Program-made: the position numbers and the translations under genes
Assembly: GCA_963677475.2 (NCBI GenBank)
Contig: CAXXQD010000021.1
Span: 496,001-560,000, forward strand
Reading direction: 5' to 3'
Source: JABMQB01 sp963677475
GTDB lineage: Bacteria > Bacteroidota > Bacteroidia > Bacteroidales > Prolixibacteraceae
Length of the DNA: 64,000 bases
The notes under the pieces: generated by a model
What the model was told of the DNA's origin: nothing
The model's database searches: none
The model's input: the letters and a program-made list of their open reading frames with translations, nothing else
Shown: piece by piece, positions 8,302 to 17,624 of the stretch
Position numbering within the stretch: position 1 is the first letter of the stretch
Layout: each line of letters opens with the position of its first letter

Positions 8302-8322
8302 ATTTGTAATGTATTTACAAAT
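8302..8322. promoter_or_regulatory. Inverted repeat upstream of M3 peptidase
   Basis: ATTTGTAA (8302-8309) and TTACAAAT (8315-8322) form a perfect 8-bp inverted repeat with a 5-base spacer, about 40 bases before the peptidase start. It could be an operator or a chance AT-rich palindrome. Confidence 0.25.
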
Positions 8323-8360
8323 TACAGGACATATGTCTCGTATATAAAAAACACAGAACT

Positions 8361-10451
8361 ATGAAAAATAAGGGAGTATTAATATTAATTTTTGTACTAA
8401 GTTTAGGAATGAGCAGAGCAGAAGAGAATCCGTTATTAAAGCCATTTACGGGACCACATGAAACATCCCCGTTTGAACAAATAAAGAATGAGCACTATAT
8501 GCCTGCATTCAAAAAAGCAATTGAAGAGGGCAGGGCGGAAGTCGATAAAATTGTCAACAATACAGAAACACCCACATTTGAAAATACCATTATCAAGCTG
8601 GAATCTGCCGGTAAGTTGATGGGTAGGGTTGCCGGAATATTTTTTAATGTATTGAGTGCAGAAACCAACGATGAACTTCAGAAAATTGCACAAGAAGTTT
8701 CTCCGATGTTAACGGAATTCCAGAACGACATCAACCTGAACCCTGTGTTGTTCGGCAAAATCAAGGCAGTATATGATCAAAAAGATAAATTGGAACTTTC
8801 GGTTGAAGAAAACACACTTCTTGAAAATACCTACATCGGATTTGTGCGGAGAGGTGCAAACCTAAATGAAGCAGATAAAGAGAAATTTCGTGAAATCAGT
8901 ACCGAACTTTCAAAATTAAGCCTCGAATTTGGCAACAATGTTTTGAAAGAAACCAATGCCTATTCATATTTAGTAACCGATAAATCAAAACTAAGGGGCC
9001 TTCCGGAAGGTGTTTTGGAAGCCGCAGCTGCAAAGGTTGAAAAAGGTGAGCAGGAAGGATGGTTGTTTGATATTACCATGCCGAGTTATTTGCCCGTTTT
9101 AAAATATGCCGACAACCGCGAACTTCGTAAAGAATTATACATGGCTTACGGTTCGAAGGGTTTCAAGGGCAACGAATTTGACAATCAGGAAAATGTAAAA
9201 AGGATTGCAGAACTTCGATTAGAGCAGGCAAAATTATTGGGTGCCGACACCTATGCCGACTACACTCTTGAGCGAAGGATGGCAATGAACCCTGAGGGTG
9301 TATATAAGCTTTTAGATGATTTATACGATGCTTCGTACAAAGTGGCTAAAAAAGAAAAAGAAGAGCTTCAGGAATTTGCAGAGAGTTTAGGTTTTGAAGG
9401 GGAATTAATGCCATGGGATGCGAGTTATTATTCCGATAAACTAAAGATAAAGAAGTTTGATATCAACGATGAAATGTTGAAACCATACTTCGAACTGAAC
9501 AAAGTTATTGACGGGGTGTTTGGTTTGGCGACCGAGCTTTACGGGATTACGTTTAAATTGAACGAAGATATTGAGGTTTACCATGAAGATGTAAAACCGT
9601 ATGAGGTATTTGATGCCGACGGAACTTTTCTTGCCGTGTTATATGCTGATTTTCATCCACGAAAAGGCAAACGTGGTGGTGCCTGGATGAACGATTTCAA
9701 ATCGCAATGGGTGGAAAATGGGAAAGATTCCCGTCCACATATTTCAATTGTGATGAACTTTACACAGCCGACCGAAACAAAACCCGCTTTGCTTACCTTC
9801 GATGAGGTGAATACATTTTTGCACGAATTTGGGCATGCGTTGCACGGACTTTTTGCAAATTCCACTTATTCAAGCCTTTCTGGAACAAATGTTTACCGTG
9901 ATTTTGTTGAACTCCCATCACAAATTATGGAAAACTTTGCCGTCGAAAAAGAATTTCTCGACAGGTTTGCTAAGCATTACAAAACTGGTGAAACCATCCC
10001 TACAGAGTTGGTAGAAAAAATTAAAGCATCAGAAAACTTTATGGCTGGAAGCCTGAGCATACGTCAGTTGAGTTTCGGATATTTAGACATGGCATGGCAT
10101 ACCCTTACCGAGGCTTACACAGGTGATGTAAAAGAGTTTGACGAAAAAGCATGGGAAAAGACACAGCTCTATCCTGTAATCGATGAGGTTTGTATGAGCA
10201 CCCAATTTGGGCACTTGTTTGCAGGTGGCTACGCAGCAGGTTATTATGGTTATAAATGGGCTGAAGTACTAGATGCCGATGCCTTTAGCTTGTTTAAAGA
10301 AAAAGGTTTATTTAATAAAGAAGTGGCTGCTTCCTTCCGGAAAAACATCCTTGAAAAAGGAGGGACAGAGCACCCAATGGAATTGTACAAAAAATTCAGG
10401 GGACAAGAACCAACTGTTGATGCATTGCTCGAAAGAAGTGGGTTAAACTAA
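8361..10451 (+). CDS. dcp: Secreted M3 family zinc peptidase (peptidyl-dipeptidase Dcp type)
   Basis: This 696-residue oligopeptidase opens with a signal peptide (MKNKGVLILIFVLSLGMSRA). The catalytic HExxH motif is FLHEFGHALHGLF near residue 487, with the downstream glutamate in ELPSQIMENF. The segment FHPRKGKRGGAWM and the C-terminal GYAAGYYGYKWAEVLDADAF are characteristic of the M3A/Dcp subfamily, which removes dipeptides from C-termini of short peptides. It likely works in the periplasm in peptide nutrition. It is monocistronic and followed at once by a strong terminator. Confidence 0.93.
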   Translation: MKNKGVLILIFVLSLGMSRAEENPLLKPFTGPHETSPFEQIKNEHYMPAFKKAIEEGRAEVDKIVNNTETPTFENTIIKLESAGKLMGRVAGIFFNVLSAETNDELQKIAQEVSPMLTEFQNDINLNPVLFGKIKAVYDQKDKLELSVEENTLLENTYIGFVRRGANLNEADKEKFREISTELSKLSLEFGNNVLKETNAYSYLVTDKSKLRGLPEGVLEAAAAKVEKGEQEGWLFDITMPSYLPVLKYADNRELRKELYMAYGSKGFKGNEFDNQENVKRIAELRLEQAKLLGADTYADYTLERRMAMNPEGVYKLLDDLYDASYKVAKKEKEELQEFAESLGFEGELMPWDASYYSDKLKIKKFDINDEMLKPYFELNKVIDGVFGLATELYGITFKLNEDIEVYHEDVKPYEVFDADGTFLAVLYADFHPRKGKRGGAWMNDFKSQWVENGKDSRPHISIVMNFTQPTETKPALLTFDEVNTFLHEFGHALHGLFANSTYSSLSGTNVYRDFVELPSQIMENFAVEKEFLDRFAKHYKTGETIPTELVEKIKASENFMAGSLSIRQLSFGYLDMAWHTLTEAYTGDVKEFDEKAWEKTQLYPVIDEVCMSTQFGHLFAGGYAAGYYGYKWAEVLDADAFSLFKEKGLFNKEVAASFRKNILEKGGTEHPMELYKKFRGQEPTVDALLERSGLN

Positions 10452-10477
10452 AAAATATAAATTGCATCTTTAATGAT

Positions 10478-10507
10478 GGGCTCTGTATTTGCAGAGCCCT
10501 TTTTTTT
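10478..10507 (+). terminator. Intrinsic terminator after the M3 peptidase
   Basis: GGGCTCTG (10478-10485) pairs with CAGAGCCC (10492-10499) around a 6-base loop and is followed by eight T residues. Confidence 0.9.
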
Positions 10508-10586
10508 GCACAAAATTTAGGATCATATGCAATAAGGCAACACTTTTTCGTTCTAGTGAATGTATCCAACAATTAAACAATTTACA

Positions 10587-12044
10587 ATGCGAAAAGTAGC
10601 CATTGCCCTTATTTGCTTTTCTATTATCTATTCTTGTGTGAAAGAAGAAATAATAGATTCGCCCGATGTGAAACTTGAATTCTCGTCCGATACCATATCT
10701 TTCGATACCGTATTCTCCACCATTGGATCGATTACAAAACACTTTACCATTCGAAATACATACAATCAAGCCGTCAAAATAAATCAAATAACCTTGGCAG
10801 GTGGGAATAACTCTCCATTTCGGATGAACGTAAACGGTATTGCTGATGACAGGGTTAGCAATGTAGTATTGCCTTCAAAAGACAGTATTTATATTTTTGT
10901 GGAAGTTACTGTTGACCCGACCAACGTGAACAATCCCTTGCTATTAAAAGATTCTATTGTTTTTTCGATAAACGGAAACATTCAGGATGTAAACCTGGAA
11001 GCATACGGACAGGATTTTCATTTGTTTAAGGGAGAGGTTTTACACTCGCAAACCTGGGAGAACGATAAGCCTTACCTTATTTACAACTCGGTAATCGTAG
11101 ATTCCTTAGAAACGTTAAAGATAAAAGAAGGGTGCCAGGTTCATTTTCATAAAAAGTCAAGTTTGCTGGTCAAAGGAACGCTTAAGGTTGAAGGAAGTTT
11201 GGAGTCTCCGGTTGTTTTTCAGGGAGATCGGCTGGAGGAATATTATGAAAATATTCCGGGGCAATGGGGCGATTGGCTTGAGTTGGAAGGTGGTGGAATT
11301 TATATATTAGGGGGAATCCATTTTTTGGTTGGAAGTAAAAGCAACGAAATAAATTATGCGGTTATTAAAAATGCCCACAAGGGAATACAGATTGATAGTA
11401 TTGTGAACAACAATGAGCCTACGCTTCGAATCAGCAATAGCAGGGTTGAAAATATGACTTTAAATTGTATCGATGCTCGCTCAACTTCGCTGTATGCTTC
11501 AAATTGTGTGTTTGCCAACAGCGGCTCTTATGCCCTGGCACTTTTATTTGGCGGCTCTTACGAATTTTATCATTGCACGATTGCTAATTATTATTCACAT
11601 TACGTAAGAAACGACCCGGCATTGCTTATCAAAAATTATTTTGTGTACGACAATGTTGTTTATGCCTACGACTTAACAGATGCCAATTTTACCAATTGTA
11701 TTATTTATGGGGATTATTCGCCGGAAATAATATTTGACCATACTTATAATGGCACAAAAATCCCGGCAGATTTTAATTACCATTTTGACCACTGCCTTTT
11801 AAAATCGCTTTATGAATCACAGTTTGAACCCGATAAGTTTACGAATTCAATTTTCGATGAGGATCCATTGTTTGTGGATTTTTCGGAATACAATTATGCC
11901 ATTGACTCATTATCTCCCGCTATTAATATGGGAAATGTAGAAATTGGCTCTTTGTTCCCATTTGATTTAAATGGAAATTCACGAACCCAGGATGATGTGC
12001 CTGACATTGGTGCCTACGAATGGATTGGAACCAAACAGGAATAA
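10587..12044 (+). CDS. Lipoprotein with right-handed parallel beta-helix
   Basis: The preferred start is ATG 10587, giving 485 residues with a lipoprotein signal MRKVAIALICFSIIYSC (lipobox cysteine about residue 17). An upstream ATG at 10560 would add nine residues and spoil the signal peptide. After an Ig-like segment (residues ~35-140), the protein has repeated short strands such as INYAVIKNAHKGIQID, LRISNSRVENMTLNCID and FTNCIIYGDYS, the pattern of a parallel beta-helix. It ends SPAINMGNV...DIGAYEW, the signature of choice-of-anchor Q/polymorphic-repeat proteins. It is probably surface- or periplasm-anchored, perhaps glycan-binding. Exact function unknown. Confidence 0.8.
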   Translation: MRKVAIALICFSIIYSCVKEEIIDSPDVKLEFSSDTISFDTVFSTIGSITKHFTIRNTYNQAVKINQITLAGGNNSPFRMNVNGIADDRVSNVVLPSKDSIYIFVEVTVDPTNVNNPLLLKDSIVFSINGNIQDVNLEAYGQDFHLFKGEVLHSQTWENDKPYLIYNSVIVDSLETLKIKEGCQVHFHKKSSLLVKGTLKVEGSLESPVVFQGDRLEEYYENIPGQWGDWLELEGGGIYILGGIHFLVGSKSNEINYAVIKNAHKGIQIDSIVNNNEPTLRISNSRVENMTLNCIDARSTSLYASNCVFANSGSYALALLFGGSYEFYHCTIANYYSHYVRNDPALLIKNYFVYDNVVYAYDLTDANFTNCIIYGDYSPEIIFDHTYNGTKIPADFNYHFDHCLLKSLYESQFEPDKFTNSIFDEDPLFVDFSEYNYAIDSLSPAINMGNVEIGSLFPFDLNGNSRTQDDVPDIGAYEWIGTKQE

Positions 12045-12072
12045 TTTACTTTGCTACGATGTTTGCAATATG

Positions 12073-14418
12073 CTATTTTTTTCTTTGCTCCAACATCCTT
12101 AAAAATTCATGGGGATCAAATCCAAATGGGGGAATGGTTTGCCTGCATGAAGAATGAGGTCCACTACCATCGTTATATTCACAGCAACAATCGAAGGTAT
12201 TATTCATGCTTTCATTCCAAATTTTTCTCCAAAAAGTGCTGCTTACCCATACTTCAGCCTCATCAATGGCTTTTTCGGTTTCAGGCAATAATTTTACAAG
12301 CGAATTTTTTATTTTGCATAATTCTGCCAATTGTTCCTTTACAGCGCCAATAAATTTATTACGGTGGGCATTAAACTGGTTAATTGCACCAATCCGATAG
12401 TCTTTTGATAAGTTCTCAATCATTTTTGCCCACACATCATCATCCAACAGGGCCATCGACATGGCATAACTTTCCACATTGTTTTGTGCCATGGTATTTA
12501 ATCCTTCCGTTACCGTAGTTGTTGAGCTGGCAATAATAACATCGGTAGCGCCTACACCTGCAGTAGCAATGGCAGTAACTAATTGCGCTATATTTTCATC
12601 CATGCCCATGGTGGTCATTCCTTGTTCCAAAACAAAGCCTGATGTACTTACAAAAACTGCTGCGAGTGCTGCACTGCTACCTCCGGTTACCACCGATAAT
12701 GCTGTTCCGACTGTAAAAGCTACAGCTTCCCACATCCTTGACCGTGCACGGCTTGCATTATACCTCAGAGCCAGGGTTACGCGCATATCTTCTTGAAATT
12801 CATCGTAAGCCTTGTTTATTTCTGACATAGCCTTGGCGGTATTTGCCGAGAATGATCCTAACATATTATCGTAGCCTGATGCAGATTCGGGAATGCCAAA
12901 ATTTTGAACAGCTTTTTCAAAATCAACCCTCCATTTTTTTAACGCTTTCATATCAGAATCTGGATCTAAAAAATCAATTAGGCTTGTTTTCCCTTCAGTT
13001 GTTTCATCGCAAAGGTCAACCGTAAGAAAAATTTCTTCCCATGGAAATTGTGGAAATTCCTGGGTTACATCGGCGTGTGCCAAATATTCGTTGCATTGAT
13101 ATGCTTTGAAATAATTTTCGTTTAAAATGGTTTGTAATGAACTGCTTAATTTTTTTGCCCGATCGAGTTTTTGCATCACACTACCGCCTCTTAAATCGTT
13201 CAAATAATCTGAATCGATCTGTCCATCAGAATAAAGGCTGCCAAATAAATCCCAGCCCAAACGGTCGTCAATATTGGGTTCAAATGGAAATATTTCGCAT
13301 CGCTTCCTTGGTTTTGGTTCGGGCAACGATTCTGTGGGATTTGGTCTATTTCGGGCTGGGTTGTTTATTAAATCCGGGTCGGTATTTTCAGTCCCCCTGT
13401 ATTCGTTTTTCTTTGCATCCTTTTTGTTTTCAGGTTTTTCTACTTCAAAGGGTTCATCAAAATCAATCATTTCGGCAAGGGAGTCTGCCTGGTTTATTTC
13501 TGCTTCATCGAATATGATCAGGTCTGTGTTTAATGTAAATGCTCCCTTTTTTAAACTCGTAATTTCAAATTCCTTTTCCCATATTCCGGATTCATTAATT
13601 TTCTGAGGATCAATCAGTATGCTTTGTTCCTCTCCACCTTCTAATATTATTGTACCTATAGTAATATTTTGAACAGATAGTTTTACGGGATCGGTAACCT
13701 CTTGCATACCAAAAACTTTTACCTCTACATGCGCCTTTTCACCTCTATTCAACGTTGTTTTATCGATTGATAAAGTATAGTCGATTAAATTAATTTCCTG
13801 AACCTGTTTTTGATCTCCATAATCAAGGTTAAGTTTATGCTTTCCGGGATCAACATTTTCAACCGTATAAAACAGATGATTTTCGTTTCCGGCTATTATT
13901 TCAACGGGATTTTCATCCAATGTGAGATTGGCTTTTCTTACATCGCCCGGGAAATCCCCTTCAATCATTTCTATGCTATTCGCTTTTATTGTTGAAGGTA
14001 TCTTCAGTTTTTCACCCACTAGAGGTTCGGTGAGCTGCGAAATTCGTTGCCCAACTTTGTCCCCATTTTTAGACAAAATACCAATGGGAAGGTTTTTCCC
14101 TTCCGGCAAATCGACAACAAAAGTCCCATCTTTTACAGGAATGTTTTTACCAAATATAAGAGTGTGCTTTTGTAGGCTTTCAAGTTGTTTTGTTTTCTTC
14201 GATGGCTTTTCAGATTGGGGCTGAACGATTACTTTGCCTGAAATTGTTTTTCCGGAACTTAGTTTTTCGGGGTATTGAACGGTGATTGAACCATCTTTCA
14301 CTTCATATTTTTCGATGACAAGCCCTGAAATAATTTGCCTTTGTTGGGCAGATGCTGAACTCCAAAACAGGGTAACAATAAAAAGTGATGCTAAAATGAC
14401 ACATTTAGATTTATTCAT
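12073..14418 (-). CDS. Large secreted protein of unknown function with hydrophobic Ala/Gly hairpin
   Basis: A 781-residue protein beginning with a signal peptide (cleavage near SSASAQ). Residues ~25-320 look like successive beta-sandwich modules, for example YTLSIDKTTLNRGEKAHVEV. Then a Pro/Asn-rich linker, NNPARNRPNPTESLPEPKPR, leads to a helical region. Residues ~560-640 contain two long apolar Ala/Gly/Ser/Val stretches (AVAFTVGTALSVVTGGSSAA and QLVTAIATAGVGATDVIIAS) that could insert into a membrane. The C-terminus carries DCCCEYNDGSGPHSSC. I do not recognise the family. The apolar hairpin behind an export region recalls pretoxin or translocation domains, but this is inference. It converges with the beta-helix gene and is divergent from osmC. 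Confidence 0.75.
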   Translation of the reverse strand: MNKSKCVILASLFIVTLFWSSASAQQRQIISGLVIEKYEVKDGSITVQYPEKLSSGKTISGKVIVQPQSEKPSKKTKQLESLQKHTLIFGKNIPVKDGTFVVDLPEGKNLPIGILSKNGDKVGQRISQLTEPLVGEKLKIPSTIKANSIEMIEGDFPGDVRKANLTLDENPVEIIAGNENHLFYTVENVDPGKHKLNLDYGDQKQVQEINLIDYTLSIDKTTLNRGEKAHVEVKVFGMQEVTDPVKLSVQNITIGTIILEGGEEQSILIDPQKINESGIWEKEFEITSLKKGAFTLNTDLIIFDEAEINQADSLAEMIDFDEPFEVEKPENKKDAKKNEYRGTENTDPDLINNPARNRPNPTESLPEPKPRKRCEIFPFEPNIDDRLGWDLFGSLYSDGQIDSDYLNDLRGGSVMQKLDRAKKLSSSLQTILNENYFKAYQCNEYLAHADVTQEFPQFPWEEIFLTVDLCDETTEGKTSLIDFLDPDSDMKALKKWRVDFEKAVQNFGIPESASGYDNMLGSFSANTAKAMSEINKAYDEFQEDMRVTLALRYNASRARSRMWEAVAFTVGTALSVVTGGSSAALAAVFVSTSGFVLEQGMTTMGMDENIAQLVTAIATAGVGATDVIIASSTTTVTEGLNTMAQNNVESYAMSMALLDDDVWAKMIENLSKDYRIGAINQFNAHRNKFIGAVKEQLAELCKIKNSLVKLLPETEKAIDEAEVWVSSTFWRKIWNESMNNTFDCCCEYNDGSGPHSSCRQTIPPFGFDPHEFLRMLEQRKK

Positions 14419-14727
14419 GACGGGAATGAGATTGATTTTTCATAGTAAGTTACAAAAATTATTGTTTTAAATGCCAATATTAATTTGTTAATGAGTTGTA
14501 TAGCAGTAATTAATATATGTAAATAAAATACATATGTGCATTTATGTAGGTGTGTTTAGTCCGCTTTTGGTTAGAAAACTATGGACACATTAATCTTTTC
14601 AGATGTATGTTAATTGAACATTTCTTTTGTATTTTTAGTTGCTTAAACTGGTGTTTTGACAAACTGGACATGAAATTTCAGGATTGTTAACTACAGATTT
14701 AACGTGTTATAAATTAAAATAAACGAT
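14419..14727. other. Divergent intergenic region, no gene seen
   Basis: About 310 bases between the divergent 781-residue protein gene and the OsmC gene. A short AT-rich inverted repeat, ATATGTA/TACATAT, lies at 14515-14535. No open frame of note, no tRNA and no clear TAnnTTTG/TTTG promoter pair were found. Confidence 0.5.
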
Positions 14728-15132
14728 ATGCCTACAATAACCACAAAATACCTTGGCGATTTGCGTACCGAGAATATTCATGTTCAATCGGGGAACAAAG
14801 TCATAACCGATGCACCTTGCGATAACCAGGGGAAAGGAGAGTTTTTTTCCCCAACCGATTTATTGGCAACGGCCCTCGGGAGTTGCATATTAACCATTAT
14901 GGGCATTAAAGCACGTGACAATAACATTGACCTGAAAGGTACTGAAATGGAGATTACCAAAATTATGGCTTCCGGTCCAAGACGGGTTTCAGAAGTGATT
15001 ATGGTATTTAACTTTCCAAAAAAGAACTATTCGGAAGAAGAAAAAAAGTCGATTGAAAGTGTTGCCGGAACGAGCCCTGTTCCGTTAAGCGTTCATGCAG
15101 GGTTAAAACAAACCATTCAATTTAATTGGTAA
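14728..15132 (+). CDS. OsmC/Ohr family peroxiredoxin-like protein
   Basis: A 134-residue OsmC-fold protein. GEFFSPTDLLATALGSCILT (about residues 36-55) carries the first conserved cysteine. The usual second cysteine, expected in the later helix (normally a CP motif), is absent: the corresponding stretch reads VAGTSPVPLSVHAG. OsmC and Ohr proteins reduce organic hydroperoxides through a two-cysteine centre. With only one of the pair, this protein is more likely in the YhfA/OsmC-like group of uncertain activity. It is cytoplasmic and immediately precedes the O-antigen-ligase-like gene, eight bases apart, probably cotranscribed. Confidence 0.85.
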   Translation: MPTITTKYLGDLRTENIHVQSGNKVITDAPCDNQGKGEFFSPTDLLATALGSCILTIMGIKARDNNIDLKGTEMEITKIMASGPRRVSEVIMVFNFPKKNYSEEEKKSIESVAGTSPVPLSVHAGLKQTIQFNW

Positions 15133-15140
15133 ACCTGCAA

Positions 15141-17621
15141 ATGGCACAAAAACTGGGGGCAGGAAAGCAAACCAATAAGTTCATTTTCGCTGGTATTTTT
15201 GCCGGTGTGATATTGGCTCCCGTATTTATCTGGTTTAAGGAATATATGAGCATCCAAACCTTGTTGTTTCCTATTGTTTTTATGGTTCTGTTTTATGCAT
15301 TTATAAACCTGTCGAAAAACTATTTGTTTACTTATTTCGACCTTGCTTTTTTAATCCTTTTGTTTGGTGAAATAATCACAACAGTTTTTTCAAGTTATCC
15401 CGATAACAGTTTAAGCTCTTTGACACGTTTTGTTGTGGTCTTTTTTCTGTTTATCTTTTATAAAATCCTTTTAAGTAAAGTAAAAGAACGATTCTGGATA
15501 CCGGCTTTGTTTTTTATTTTCAGCAGCTTATTGCTATTTGTAACAGCCGGGTCGTTTGTTTCATTTTACCTTAAAAGTCGGTTGCCTGAATCTGCAAGCC
15601 TTTATGAATTGAAGCATTTGTACCATCCACTTTCACTGCTTAAAAACGGAACACTCAATAATATATGGGCAAGCTCGTTGTTGCTTTTTATTCCATTCAA
15701 TATTGTTTTTCTTTTGAAACAAAAAAGACACATCGGACGGCTGGTTGTTTTGCTCGTTTTAGCACTAAATGTGTTTTGTATCTTTGTTTCTTTTTCAAGG
15801 GGAATTTACATTAGTTTGTTTGTATTTGTGGTGCTTTTAAATGTATTCGCCATACGTTATTTTCCGTTTAAAAAAATTATCCTTTATAATAGTATTGCCC
15901 TTCTGCTTTTACTTCCTTCTGCCGTGTTGGTAAAAGATTCGTTTGTAACAACCATATCCTTCCAAAAAACGATTTCACAAAAACGCAGTTCAGAAGGGCG
16001 GAAATTACTTTGGGAACATGCTATTAAAAAACTTACCGACAAGCCTGTTTTTGGTTATGGACAACGAAATTTTAAACTGGCAAACGAAAATAATCCCTTG
16101 GTAAAAGAGGATATTGTTTTCCCGAACCGAACAAATAACACCTATTTTCAGATATTAGTTGAGCGCGGGATTTTTGGTTTGTTGTATTATGCCCTTTTCT
16201 TTTTGCTGGTGAGTTTGCTTGTATTTAAAAATTTAAAACGGTTTAAAAAGGATAAAGAAAAGCTCCTGGAAATAGTTGTGATTTATGCAGGAATTATCGC
16301 ATTTCTTACACGGGAATTTACTTTTTCAAGTATGTTGGATAACGATTTTGTTTACTTTTTATCGTTTTATTTGGTCATTTCGTTAACTCCCTACGACATC
16401 GTTTTAAAGGAACTAAACCTAAGTTCAAAGAGGGCGAAAAGTATTCTTCTTACCTCATTTTTGCTAATTGTTTTTTTGGTTTTTCTGAATGGAAAACGGA
16501 CAATAATGGTTTTTTACAACAATCAATCCGTGGACAATTATTATCAGGAAAACTTATCGGAAAGCAATAAATATATGGATAAAGCTTTGCCCTTTTCGGG
16601 CAACGATCGTTTGCTTCAAAAGCATAAAGCAATGATTTTGTCAAAAAATTCTTTTCATATCGAGATATCTAAAAACTATAATAAGCTCATATCTTTTGAA
16701 GGTTCTGACAAAGATTCGTTGGCATTATCTCTAAATCATTTCTTAACTGCCCTAAAAAAAGTTCCCAATGATGATGAAATCCTTCATAATGTGGCTTGGC
16801 TTCACTTTGCCTTGGATGAAATTGAAGAGGCAAAGAAATATGTGAATAGAAGTATTGATCTCAATCCTTTTAATAGTACTTATCAGGTGAGTTCTGTTTT
16901 AATGCTCCTTCAAAATTCAGAGCTTGATGAATGTGGCAAAAATTTAGGCAAAGCATTGAGGTATTCTCCATCGTTGCTCGAATCAAGGTTTTATAAGGTT
17001 TTTTCGAGCAGGTATCCGGTAATTGCTGAAAGGGCAAAACAAATTGCCATTAAAGGTTTAGAAGATCAAATAAAGGACGATAACAGCCTGATTCTTAAAG
17101 CGCGCCTGGCCCGCCTTTTAATGGTCGATGAACCTGAAAGGGCCATGGAAATTTTGCAGGAAGTAAGTAGTAAATTGCCCAACTTAAACCGCCCATGGGT
17201 GTATATGGCATACCTCGAAAACGTTCGCGGAAACGCAACAAAGGCAGAGACATATTTCAACAAAGCATTGTTTTATAATCGACACGATGCACTTGCGATG
17301 ATTTATACGGGCAACTATTACCGGGCAAGCGGAAATGACAATAAAGCAGTGAATTATTATAAAAGTGCACTAAAACAGTACAAGCCTAAAAGGATGCCAG
17401 CTTCAGCCCATAATGCAGGAATCGACAAAATGGACAATATCCCAACCATGAACTTCCTAAATGATTTGGTTTATAATTTAAAACCGGAACCAAATGCGGC
17501 AGAATTATTTACTTACCTGGCAGCTTATCATCAAGAAGATGAAGAACTGAATTTGTATTATAAAAATTTGTCTATAAAATATATGGGGCAGGTTTATTCA
17601 GGGCAAGAACTTATCCGTTAA
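15141..17621 (+). CDS. O-antigen ligase-like polytopic protein with C-terminal TPR repeats
   Basis: I take ATG 15141 as start (826 residues); a TTG at 15126 overlapping osmC is less likely. The N-terminal ~420 residues are about ten membrane helices with a periplasmic loop containing LLWEHAIKKLTDKPVFGYGQ, the Wzy_C (O-antigen ligase/polymerase) signature. After residue ~430 comes a soluble region with tetratricopeptide-like repeats, for example LHNVAWLHFALDEIEEAKKY and ALAMIYTGNYYRASGNDNKA. Such Wzy_C-TPR fusions in Bacteroidota act in surface glycan polymerisation, glycan transfer or protein O-glycosylation at the periplasmic face. The acceptor is unknown. No glycan cluster surrounds it. Confidence 0.85.
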   Translation: MAQKLGAGKQTNKFIFAGIFAGVILAPVFIWFKEYMSIQTLLFPIVFMVLFYAFINLSKNYLFTYFDLAFLILLFGEIITTVFSSYPDNSLSSLTRFVVVFFLFIFYKILLSKVKERFWIPALFFIFSSLLLFVTAGSFVSFYLKSRLPESASLYELKHLYHPLSLLKNGTLNNIWASSLLLFIPFNIVFLLKQKRHIGRLVVLLVLALNVFCIFVSFSRGIYISLFVFVVLLNVFAIRYFPFKKIILYNSIALLLLLPSAVLVKDSFVTTISFQKTISQKRSSEGRKLLWEHAIKKLTDKPVFGYGQRNFKLANENNPLVKEDIVFPNRTNNTYFQILVERGIFGLLYYALFFLLVSLLVFKNLKRFKKDKEKLLEIVVIYAGIIAFLTREFTFSSMLDNDFVYFLSFYLVISLTPYDIVLKELNLSSKRAKSILLTSFLLIVFLVFLNGKRTIMVFYNNQSVDNYYQENLSESNKYMDKALPFSGNDRLLQKHKAMILSKNSFHIEISKNYNKLISFEGSDKDSLALSLNHFLTALKKVPNDDEILHNVAWLHFALDEIEEAKKYVNRSIDLNPFNSTYQVSSVLMLLQNSELDECGKNLGKALRYSPSLLESRFYKVFSSRYPVIAERAKQIAIKGLEDQIKDDNSLILKARLARLLMVDEPERAMEILQEVSSKLPNLNRPWVYMAYLENVRGNATKAETYFNKALFYNRHDALAMIYTGNYYRASGNDNKAVNYYKSALKQYKPKRMPASAHNAGIDKMDNIPTMNFLNDLVYNLKPEPNAAELFTYLAAYHQEDEELNLYYKNLSIKYMGQVYSGQELIR

Positions 17622-17624
17622 AGC

